12,248 bases of DNA from the NCBI GenBank assembly GCA_003857395.1, contig RPRC01000196.1, forward strand, positions 1 through 12,248, read 5' to 3'. The position numbers and the translations under genes are program-made. This document shows positions 7,301 to 12,206 of this stretch, one piece after another. This DNA is from Geobacter sp. GTDB lineage: Bacteria; Desulfobacterota; Desulfuromonadia; Geobacterales; Geobacteraceae. The first letter of the stretch is position 1. Each line of letters begins with the position of its first letter. Below the pieces are notes generated by a model. The model was not told the DNA's origin, did no database searches, and worked only from the letters and a program-made list of their open reading frames with translations.

Positions 7301-7547
7301 CCATGATCACGATCTTATTGAAAGTAAAGGACGGGGTAAGGTGGAAGGAAAAGCTCCCGCTTTCGTAGATAACCCGCCGGTGCAGGGTGCTTTGCAGTGC
7401 TTGAAGGATCTCGGTTTTGTAGTTTTCCAGGTGAAGCGCCTTTTCGAGAAAAAAGCCCCCCACCCCCAGGAACAGCAGCAGAATCGCAGCCAGGGAAAAG
7501 AACAGCAACCGCCGGGACCGTACCTTTGTTTCTTTCGCAGTGGTCAT
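4308..7547 (-). CDS. AsmA/YhdP-like inner-membrane-anchored envelope protein
   Basis: This 1079-residue protein is predicted to be anchored in the inner membrane by one N-terminal helix (about residues 14-34, preceded by KVRSRR), with the bulk in the periplasm. Residues about 35-250 look like an AsmA N-terminal region (ALHLENYKTEILQALQ, then HLTPSFTFNKIVIMERD and GISLEKPSAVLTRD). The middle is long, beta-rich and repetitive. About 884-1040 matches the AsmA-like C-terminal type seen in YhdP: a GTLRKFSLLSKLFSLLNVSQL block, a GMPYDEINASFSLRDGLV block and a GEFDLVKERMKATVGVKPLQ block. In Escherichia coli, YhdP, TamB and YdbH form bridges that carry phospholipid to the outer membrane, so a similar role is likely here. 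ATG 7547 has only a weak GAGA-rich upstream site. The gene follows the pseudouridine synthase by 21 bases and is probably co-transcribed. Confidence 0.85.
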   Translation of the reverse strand: MTTAKETKVRSRRLLFFSLAAILLLFLGVGGFFLEKALHLENYKTEILQALQSTLHRRVIYESGSFSFHLTPSFTFNKIVIMERDGSAPLLTADKLTFRIALLPLLDKHLVLRGISLEKPSAVLTRDRSGIFNISDLLEGTGKAVSLQIRGIRVKDGKLRFSDRGTGPGEVVTTLDALDLSIHRFARGKTSDFKLSASVLQGREPGEIRLNGKLTPAAEGKPLLETAFEGSVAAKNLVADHFWDYYARYVPFRKILGRLEMDSTFKGKLTEFTSKGSMEIRGLRFDYPQIFHAVLTPKDLSFKYAMDLSPRDIKVTSLNLNMDALNVKGSCLLKDIGSGDIFIEARAKTSFFRLEDFAGYIPYGIIADDASHYIEDHIKGGTYQLEKGSLIGRVSQIAHMEKGTNYNVLAIRGTVDKGLVSYGPEVPTFNGIKGQLEMRGKDFILSGMQGNFGGSPFTLEGRITDYPLMQPCGYPFTMTMKPRPAEVFWLLGQEKRKYSGFSGDSTLSLQGSGPTSGYALTGSWDLSSAAYYYRDFVVKEAGLANHLFFQSILSDQGARIPIFRIDMMPLMVSGSAEYQSEKERPLSFTVRSNNFPIQGVAARFPRLAKYKPAGKVHLSLHGTGGGERGGGPLLGGEIALAGASFKPVESMKSLTNINGTLGFSGESLKTSNLTARLGSSTFTGSGALTGFAAPNVRFDFSSPSVDLADLGLRSPVEKVAVEQLRGSLSLQDDSLSITSLSGKINRSVIRASGTVRDLRNPKVDLDLDAEYLDMADVGLLAGLERDTRVKGGAGRSSFRASVNAEAGRFDQVEFKNLKSDVHLAQKILYIEGARCSVLGGQFTGSGRVDFGATGGPRYQTSLQLKNIAAAQLLQVFGTNRELTGTMSIEGDLIAKGDTLDEVKASSLGNLRLHCEKGTLRKFSLLSKLFSLLNVSQLFTFKLPDMVSDGMPYDEINASFSLRDGLVTTNDLFIDSNAMNITIVGEFDLVKERMKATVGVKPLQTIDKVVSHLPFVGWVLTGKNKSLITTYFQATGSLDNPEVKSIAAQSMAKGVFNIFKRLFSLPAKLVTDTGEVFINQ

Positions 7548-7568
7548 GTGAAATTCTCTCGTGTACCG

Positions 7569-8453
7569 CTACCCTGCCATGAGGGAATCAAGGAGCGGAA
7601 CGATATCTCCGTCCAGGATACGGGAAAGATAGCCGGCGAATTCCTCCGGCACTGGTGAAAAGATGCTCACCTCAGCTCCGCTAACGGGATGCGGAAAAGC
7701 CAGTCGATAGGAATGGAGTGCGTGACCGCCCAGTTCTCGAATTCTCTTGCCGCCGTAGCGCAGATCGCCCATCACCGGATGACCGATGGACGACAGGTGC
7801 CGACGAATCTGGTGGGACCTCCCGGTAATCGGGGTAACGGAGAGGATCGAAACCCCCTTCCGGGTACAGAGGGTGCGGAACTCGCTGCGCGATTCCTTTT
7901 CATCCAGGGGCAGATCGATGACACCGGAATCCGCCGTCTTGCCCGACACGACGGTAAGGTAGCGCTTCTCCACCAGCCCTTCCTGGAAAAGCTTGCCAAA
8001 GGCTCCGGCCTTTGCGGAACTTTTCGCCATCACCACCAGCCCCGAGGTTTCCCGATCGAGGCGGTTTACCGGGTACAGCTTCAGCTCGATTCCCCGGCGG
8101 CCGAAAAAGGCAATTCCCGCATCCACCAGGTTGTGAATCCCATGTTCGGCGGAACGGTGCACCGAAAGTCCGGCAGTCTTGTTGAAGACCGCGATCTCAT
8201 CATCCTCGTAGAGGAGATCCGGACCATTCGTCCGGGGCTTCACAAGCGACCGTATCCGAGAGGTCTCTTTGAGGCTGACCGTGTCGGAAAGCCGTAGGAG
8301 AACTTCTGGAGTGGCCGGCAGGTCGTTGAGGGTGACACTTCCGCCCTTGAGAATCTGGCGGATATAGGACACGGAAGCAGCCGGAAGGATGGCACGGAGA
8401 AAACTGTCCATCCTCCGGCCGTGATCGGCAATCGTTGCGGAATAATTTATCAT
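7569..8453 (-). CDS. RluA-family pseudouridine synthase
   Basis: This 294-residue enzyme is expected to isomerise specific uridines in rRNA or tRNA to pseudouridine. Residues about 12-60 form an S4-type RNA-binding domain (RMDSFLRAILP..IRQILKGGSVTLND). The catalytic domain follows: the strand YEDDEIAVFNKTAGLSVH (about 82-99), motif II VNRLDRETSGLVVMAK with catalytic Asp133, the GRSHQIRRHL block (211-220), and LHSYRLAFPHP (about 246-256). In most RluA/RluC/RluD proteins the residue before RLD is His; here it is Asn. The target cannot be chosen between RluC-, RluD- or other-type sites from sequence alone. ATG 8453 gives the normal domain length, though its upstream site (AGGT about 14 bases away) is weak. 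It heads a likely two-gene unit with the AsmA-like gene. Confidence 0.92.
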   Translation of the reverse strand: MINYSATIADHGRRMDSFLRAILPAASVSYIRQILKGGSVTLNDLPATPEVLLRLSDTVSLKETSRIRSLVKPRTNGPDLLYEDDEIAVFNKTAGLSVHRSAEHGIHNLVDAGIAFFGRRGIELKLYPVNRLDRETSGLVVMAKSSAKAGAFGKLFQEGLVEKRYLTVVSGKTADSGVIDLPLDEKESRSEFRTLCTRKGVSILSVTPITGRSHQIRRHLSSIGHPVMGDLRYGGKRIRELGGHALHSYRLAFPHPVSGAEVSIFSPVPEEFAGYLSRILDGDIVPLLDSLMAG

Positions 8454-8724
8454 GGCGCCAGTATACCTGTACGGCGTTCCTGCCGCAAGGATTTGTGAAA
8501 ACCATCACTTCCGTCTTCAGGAGACCAGGAACTGCGGCACGCTGAACACACGGACAGTCAGTCAGGCCTATTCAAAATCTCCCGCGGTATCCGCATAGAA
8601 GAATCAAAAAGAATCTCAACATCTCCGACATGGAACCACCAGGCCACTTTCAGGCACCCCCACGAGAAGCATTCTTCGGTTGTCAGACGGCAATCCAGAA
8701 CATGGAGATATTAGATTAGAAATA

Positions 8725-8754
8725 TTGACACATCTCCTCACCGTACGGTACTAA
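8725..8754 (+). promoter_or_regulatory. Candidate sigma70 promoter for the cysteine-rich protein
   Basis: A perfect -35 TTGACA (8725-8730) is followed after 18 bases by TACTAA (8749-8754). TAAAAT (8752-8757) is a better -10 by sequence but would need a 21-base spacer. The spacer contains the perfect 10-bp palindrome ACCGTACGGT (8740-8749), a possible operator. It would give a leader of roughly 150 bases. Confidence 0.4.
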
Positions 8755-8835
8755 AATTCAGACCAATGATGGTTAATGAAAAGGTATTCCGGAGTGATGC
8801 AATGCCGTACGCCAGAGGAAAATAGGGAAGTGCCC

Positions 8836-8892
8836 CTATTCCTATTCCTATTTTCTCCTATTTTCTATTTTCCCTATTTTCCACTATTTTCC
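8836..8892 (+). repeat. CTATTTTC-type repeats in the leader of the secreted protein gene
   Basis: The strand is almost all pyrimidine plus A and is made of repeated CTATTC and CTATTTTC units: two CTATTC copies, then about five CTATTTTC-like copies with short spacers. The upstream GGAAAATAGGGAA (8817-8829) is a perfect 13-base inverted match of TTCCCTATTTTCC (8870-8882) and partly matches other units, for example CTATTTTCC at 8884-8892. Alternative hairpins could therefore form just upstream of the ribosome binding site. Confidence 0.7.
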
Positions 8893-8913
8893 GAGCACTC
8901 AAAGGAGGAAATT

Positions 8914-9615
8914 ATGAAGATGTCAAAGATGCTTACCCTCATCGCAGTTTGTTGCCTCACGGTTGCTCTTGCCTGTACCATTGCAACTGCCGCCCCACCG
9001 ATGGTCAGCGCCCAGAAGACATTTGATCGGTCTGCCATTAAAATGCAGCTAAAACAGACGCTCGAAAGGAAAATGCGGCAAATTGTCGCGGTTCAGTTCA
9101 AGCCCTCCACTGAAACACGTGTGAAAATGTGCCAGCAGCAGAGCAACAGTCTCGCCAATACCCTTGCTCAATGCCTGACAACGAACAGCGATCCGGTCAA
9201 CCCGCCTCCAGGAAGCCCGCTGGACTCTTTCAACAAGCTCACAAATGCACAACTGGCCCAGAAGTGTCCTGATTCTCTCCAGCAGTGTCTTGACAAGGTC
9301 CTGGATGAGCATGTCGCCTGGTGCAAGGGCAATGTGTGCAAGAGTCAGTCCGAAGCTTTGACCGCCAAAAAGGCTGAATGTTCCCAACTTGAGGCACTTC
9401 TTGCTCAAGAGCTAAGCCAGCCTCCTTCGTTAAAGAAAAACACCCCTCCTTGTCCGGTGTTGTACCAGAACTATCTGAAGGCTAGAGAAGCTGTGAAGAA
9501 CTTTACCTGCAATTCAACTGGCTGGAGTTCATTGGCCTGCATATCGCCTTTGTCACAGTTGATTGATGCCGAGAAAGATGCCCTGAAGAAGTTGCAGGAT
9601 AACGGCTGCATCTAG
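8914..9615 (+). CDS. Exported cysteine-rich protein of unknown function
   Basis: This 233-residue protein is not recognised. ATG 8914 is chosen because AAAGGAGG at 8901-8908 lies 5 bases upstream; an in-frame ATG at 8776 would put the pyrimidine repeat inside the protein. Residues 1-27 form a signal peptide (MKMSK followed by a hydrophobic stretch), with cleavage likely after Ala27 or at VSA-Q (after Ala33). VALAC at 17-21 is only a poor lipobox. The mature part has 11 cysteines at 73, 87, 118, 125, 137, 142, 156, 180, 199, 209 and 232, no CxxCH heme motif and few aromatic residues. Long stretches look helical, so a disulfide-bonded helical bundle in the periplasm or outside the cell is plausible. 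The odd cysteine count leaves one free or available for a partner. It is followed by a large hairpin, so it is probably transcribed alone. Confidence 0.75.
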   Translation: MKMSKMLTLIAVCCLTVALACTIATAAPPMVSAQKTFDRSAIKMQLKQTLERKMRQIVAVQFKPSTETRVKMCQQQSNSLANTLAQCLTTNSDPVNPPPGSPLDSFNKLTNAQLAQKCPDSLQQCLDKVLDEHVAWCKGNVCKSQSEALTAKKAECSQLEALLAQELSQPPSLKKNTPPCPVLYQNYLKAREAVKNFTCNSTGWSSLACISPLSQLIDAEKDALKKLQDNGCI

Positions 9616-9633
9616 CAATCCCGCCACGAATCT

Positions 9634-9700
9634 GGGCTTTGGGCCTGCAATGCTGCATTTTGTCCTGTTTTGCAGTTTTGCAGGCCTGCCCCCAAAGCCC
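9634..9700 (+). terminator. Large stem-loop after the cysteine-rich protein gene
   Basis: GGGCTTTGGG (9634-9643) pairs perfectly with CCCAAAGCCC (9691-9700). Inside, CCTGCAA (9644-9650) pairs with TTGCAGG (9678-9684), leaving a six-base bulge; GGCCTGCAA/TTGCAGGCC is an alternative register. The loop includes a tandem GTTTTGCA pair (9667-9682). It begins 18 bases after the stop codon, as a terminator would, but no T-tract follows, so it may instead stabilise the 3' end or be a mobile palindrome. Confidence 0.45.
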
Positions 9701-9747
9701 TCCAAAGTTCTGAACCTGACTCCCTCCTGATAAAATCAATGTACCGG

Positions 9748-9775
9748 CTGTTAAAAATCTCTTTCTGGGTATAAT
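9748..9775 (+). promoter_or_regulatory. Candidate promoter of the beta-barrel gene
   Basis: A perfect TATAAT is at 9770-9775. The best -35 is CTGTTA (9748-9753) with a 16-base spacer, a weak match that suggests an activator or low basal activity. Initiation near 9782 would leave a leader of about 125 bases before ATG 9908. Confidence 0.45.
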
Positions 9776-9809
9776 TAAAAACCTGTGCATCGTGATTTTA
9801 TTTATCTGT

Positions 9810-9829
9810 GGGCAACTAATCAGTTGCCC
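9810..9829 (+). repeat. Leader hairpin
   Basis: GGGCAACT (9810-9817) and AGTTGCCC (9822-9829) form a perfect 8-bp stem with the four-base loop AATC. It would lie about 30 bases into the predicted leader transcript of the beta-barrel gene. A T-rich stretch (about 9837-9846) follows some bases later, so weak attenuation is conceivable, but it is not a canonical terminator. Confidence 0.5.
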
Positions 9830-9907
9830 CGGATCATTTCGTTTTTGCCGCTCTTGGAAAGCTTCTGCCAAAAAGAGTTGCGATTTCCCGACTTCAAGGA
9901 GATATTC

Positions 9908-10855
9908 ATGGAAAAACGGCTACCCTTGCGTACCCTTGCCACAACTTCGATTCTTTTCTGCCTCACCCTCTGTCAGTTGTTCTCTGCGGACCCATCTTGT
10001 GCGCAATACGCTGAAAAGTCAGCCAGGAATACGAAATCGTCGATACGTCTCGTGGCTACACCTCTTTACCAGTTCGAAGCAAATCTCGGCAGTGACGGGA
10101 ACGTGAGCGCCTTTCGCACCTTCTTCGATATCAACAGTACAATCCCGCTCGATGAGCCCCTCAGCATCGGACTCAATTTTGGCTATCACCATGCTGACTA
10201 CAACTTCGCGGATCCCGTTACGTTCGCCGGAGGAAAACCTTGGGACAAGGTTCATATCCTGAAGTTCGGAGCGAGTGTACGTTACGATCTGACTCCCGAA
10301 TGGAGTCTTTTGGTTGCTCCCTCGGTGCAGATTTCCTGCGAAGACGGTGCCAGTTGGGGAAACGCTATCGGTTTTGGCGGAGTTTTTTCCCTGACGCGAG
10401 ATTTCAGTCCCGACCTGAGCCTTGGGCTTGGAGTTGCAGCATTCGACCAACTTGAAGAGCTATCGGCCTTCCCGATTATTGCAGTTAATTGGCGCATAAC
10501 AGACCGGTTGCGTCTGGCAAATCCCTTTCGCCCCGGACCTGCGGGACCGGCTGGACTGGAACTTTCTTACAAAATAGGCAACGGTTGGGATCTCGCGGCC
10601 GGTGCTGCATACCGTTCTGAACGGTTTCGCCTCAAAAACTCAGGACTTTTCTCGAACGGGATTGGCGAGTCCAGCCTGATTCCCGCCTGGGCCCGCATTT
10701 CCAAGAGCGCCGGAAGTAACTTTCACTTCGATTTTTATGCGGGAGCGATGCTCGGCGGAGTGGTGAGCATTGATGATAGGGACGGCAACAGAATCACATC
10801 GGACAACTATGATCCTGCTCCCTTTCTGGCGTTTGCGATTTCTTCCCGTTTCTAG
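9908..10855 (+). CDS. Outer-membrane beta-barrel protein (DUF6268-like)
   Basis: This 315-residue exported protein is very likely an outer-membrane beta-barrel. ATG 9908 has AAGGAG at 9896-9901 with a 6-base spacing; the longer frame from 9785 has no such site. Residues 1-32 form a signal peptide with cleavage near SCA-Q. The mature chain is a run of alternating amphipathic strands with glycine- and aromatic-rich turns (LSIGLNFGYHHADYNF, HILKFGASVRYDLTPEWSLL, FHFDFYAGAMLGGVV). It ends in SSRF, and a C-terminal Phe is the usual signal for assembly by the BAM complex. The AFPIIAVNWRITDRLRLANP and GPAGLELSYKIGNGWDL regions recall barrels annotated as DUF6268; I recall this from memory and it is not verified. 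The ligand or transport role is unknown. It has its own candidate promoter and need not be linked to the upstream gene. Confidence 0.8.
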   Translation: MEKRLPLRTLATTSILFCLTLCQLFSADPSCAQYAEKSARNTKSSIRLVATPLYQFEANLGSDGNVSAFRTFFDINSTIPLDEPLSIGLNFGYHHADYNFADPVTFAGGKPWDKVHILKFGASVRYDLTPEWSLLVAPSVQISCEDGASWGNAIGFGGVFSLTRDFSPDLSLGLGVAAFDQLEELSAFPIIAVNWRITDRLRLANPFRPGPAGPAGLELSYKIGNGWDLAAGAAYRSERFRLKNSGLFSNGIGESSLIPAWARISKSAGSNFHFDFYAGAMLGGVVSIDDRDGNRITSDNYDPAPFLAFAISSRF

Positions 10856-11017
10856 TGTTCCGGAAAATGCAGTTCGGCCATTTGCCGCTTGTCAAATCGC
10901 ATTCAGGGGGAGCCGGAGTTGGTCAGCTGATTGATGTTCTTGAATTCTGAACTTGATCAACATGACGATCTGGAGTCTGACTCCGTTACCCCTGTTTCTG
11001 CCCAACATTGCCGACCC

Positions 11018-11050
11018 GTGAGTGGCTAACCATTGTTTCAGCCGACTCAC
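11018..11050. repeat. Bulged stem-loop nested inside an outer inverted repeat
   Basis: GTGAGT (11018-11023) pairs with ACTCAC (11045-11050), and GGCT (11024-11027) with AGCC (11040-11043), with G11044 bulged and a 12-base loop. The flanking CGTTACC (10984-10990) and GGTAACG (11054-11060) can pair outside it, giving a multi-stem fold. Confidence 0.55.
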
Positions 11051-11193
11051 CCTGGTAACGCGCTCGCCTTTTGCGTCATGCTTCTCTATACTTACCGCAG
11101 CAATTGGCGGAGGAGTTTCACGATCAAGAAAAAAAAGAGGGGTCTACCCCCGGCATAGGACATGAGCCAGAAAGAGGTCCCAACTCACGGCTA

Positions 11194-11221
11194 GACCGGC
11201 CCCCAGAAACCCGGGCCGGTC
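11194..11221. repeat. GC-rich perfect hairpin
   Basis: GACCGGCCC (11194-11202) is a perfect inverted match of GGGCCGGTC (11213-11221), with a 10-base loop. No T-tract follows on either strand, so a simple intrinsic terminator is unlikely. It lies 41 bases before the next + strand start. Confidence 0.6.
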
Positions 11222-11262
11222 ATCCTAGCGTTGAAATCAATGATTGAAGGATCCTACATCGA

Positions 11263-11541
11263 ATGAAGAACAGCAGGTTCTTAATAAAAGCTCTGCCCGA
11301 AGTACTCATTGCCACTATCCCTGCATGCTTAAGCATCATGAATGAATTACTGAAAGACCAAGGTATCGAAACAGGCCTTCTACGGGGTTTCCCAAGCCAA
11401 TTCTTCTACATTGCCAACATACTCCTGTTGAGCCTCATAGTATCTGCCCCGAGAGATCAAGAAGGATGGATGAAGCATGTATGCCCAACTGTTTTTCCGA
11501 TCTATTCCTTCGGCAAAATCACCACCTCGATTTTACCCTGA
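11263..11541 (+). CDS. Doubtful small membrane protein
   Basis: This is a 92-residue frame that I do not recognise. Two hydrophobic segments are visible, about residues 11-26 (LPEVLIATIPACLSIM) and 47-62 (QFFYIANILLLSLIVS), so a two-pass membrane protein is possible. GAAGGA (11246-11251) lies 11 bases before ATG 11263, a usable but not ideal spacing. The last 13 codons or so read through the antisense of the 3' end of the metallo-hydrolase gene, which overlaps it by 40 bases tail to tail. The chain may therefore be a truncated gene whose original end was lost. The DNA here is richer in A+T than the housekeeping genes. It may also be a chance frame. Confidence 0.35.
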   Translation: MKNSRFLIKALPEVLIATIPACLSIMNELLKDQGIETGLLRGFPSQFFYIANILLLSLIVSAPRDQEGWMKHVCPTVFPIYSFGKITTSILP

Positions 11542-12206
11542 AGTTTTTCCTGAAATTTCTTTGCATCGGATGAAGAACCGACAATCGAACCATAATGCAT
11601 CGGTATGGCGACCTGTGGCTGGATGACGAGTGCAGCCTGAACCGCCTCCTCGGCGGTCATGACATAGGTTCCGGAAACCGGCAGCAGGGCGATGTCTGCT
11701 TTTATGGTCTTCATTTCCGGAATCAGGTCGGTATCACCGGCAAGATAGATTCTCGTGCCGCTAACCGTGATGACATAGCCTACCCATCCCTTGTCCTGTG
11801 GGTGGAATTTTTTATTGGTGTTGTAGGCGGGCACTGCTTCGACAGATATTTTTCCTATGACAATGGTATCGCCGGGACGGATGGTGCGTATATTTCCTGA
11901 GAGCTTGCGTGCGCAGTCTGCAGTGGCGATGATGACGGTTTCAGGACCCTGAAGCTTTTTCACGTCATCCGGTGAACAATGATCAAAGTGTTCATGGGTA
12001 ATCAGGATGATATCCGCATGGTCCTTCTTGGTGATGGAAAACGGATCGGTGTAGATCGTTTGTTCTCCGCTTATTTTGAATGTGTCATGCCCCAGCCAGT
12101 GAATGTTTTTGGTCACGTTCTTGCCTCCTTTCATGCCGGCCAAGGCCGGTGACTGATGTGAAAAGGCCAGAAATACGGTGATAATCAACAATAGAAAGCG
12201 TTTCAC
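11502..12206 (-). CDS. Exported metallo-beta-lactamase-fold hydrolase (COG2220/UlaG-like)
   Basis: This 234-residue protein of the metallo-beta-lactamase fold is probably a metal-dependent hydrolase in the UlaG/YtkL-like COG2220 group. The first 23 residues form a signal peptide ending ALA-G, so it acts in the periplasm, which is unusual since many relatives are cytoplasmic. The motifs in order are WLGHDTFKI (37-45), HEHFDHCS (71-78) with metal ligands His71, His73, Asp75 and His76, AYNTNKKFHPQDKGWVGYVI (127-146), AGDTD (156-160) with bridging Asp158, and PMHYG (202-206) with His204. The start is GTG 12206, preceded by AGGGGG at a good distance; no better ATG exists before the signal peptide. 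The substrate is unknown; relatives act on phosphodiesters or lactones. Its 3' end overlaps a doubtful convergent frame by 40 bases. Confidence 0.85.
   Translation of the reverse strand: MKRFLLLIITVFLAFSHQSPALAGMKGGKNVTKNIHWLGHDTFKISGEQTIYTDPFSITKKDHADIILITHEHFDHCSPDDVKKLQGPETVIIATADCARKLSGNIRTIRPGDTIVIGKISVEAVPAYNTNKKFHPQDKGWVGYVITVSGTRIYLAGDTDLIPEMKTIKADIALLPVSGTYVMTAEEAVQAALVIQPQVAIPMHYGSIVGSSSDAKKFQEKLQGKIEVVILPKE

Larger units (their letters stand above)
8454..8913. other. Long divergent spacer with promoter and pyrimidine-rich leader
   Basis: This is 460 bases between the pseudouridine synthase (-) and the cysteine-rich secreted protein (+). From 8454 to about 8700 I see no gene or strong structure. 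From about 8700 the sequence turns A+T-rich and carries a promoter-like pair (8725-8754), then a pyrimidine-rich repeated block (8836-8892) and a strong Shine-Dalgarno (8901-8908). An open frame beginning at 8776 runs through the repeat block into the next gene but has no ribosome binding site of comparable quality. Confidence 0.6.
9616..9907. other. Spacer with large hairpin, promoter and leader
   Basis: This spacer separates two + strand genes. It contains a 67-base hairpin (9634-9700) just after the first stop codon, a GTTCTGAACCTGACTCC word (9707-9723) that partly recurs in the spacer after 10856, a TATAAT box (9770-9775), a short hairpin in the leader (9810-9829) and the AAGGAG site (9896-9901) of the next gene. 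I reject the frames running through it on both strands as coding. Confidence 0.55.
10856..11262. other. Palindrome-rich spacer, possible decayed element or structured RNA
   Basis: This 407-bp spacer has no convincing intact gene but much structure. GGAGT/ACTCC is at 10972-10984, CGTTACC/GGTAACG (10984-10990 and 11054-11060) encloses a bulged 10-bp stem at 11018-11050, GGGG/CCCC is at 11139-11150, and GACCGGCCC/GGGCCGGTC is at 11194-11221. On the minus strand a frame of 83 codons stays open from 11143 to a TGA at 10892-10894. It has no good start, and a TAG at 11144-11146 separates it from a further open stretch. A worn mobile-element remnant or a structured RNA are the two main readings. Confidence 0.45.

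Noticed and set aside
6351..7658. 435-residue open frame on the + strand
   Set aside because: It is antisense to the AsmA-like gene, whose domain pattern is clear, and its translation has no recognisable domain, hydrophobic pattern or ribosome binding site.
8776..8913. Longer start for the cysteine-rich protein
   Set aside because: It would translate the pyrimidine repeat into a Phe/Pro-rich stretch and put the signal peptide about 50 residues in. ATG 8914 has an ideal Shine-Dalgarno.
9503..9871. 122-residue minus-strand frame
   Set aside because: It crosses the end of the cysteine-rich gene, a palindrome and a promoter region. It has low-complexity composition and no domain signal.
9785..9907. 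Longer start for the beta-barrel protein
   Set aside because: It would bury the signal peptide behind 41 residues and begin inside the leader. ATG 9908 has AAGGAG at 6 bases.
10856..11262. tRNA or known riboswitch in the palindrome-rich spacer
   Set aside because: No T-loop GTTCRA with CCA-side acceptor pairing, and no recognised aptamer core, could be found.
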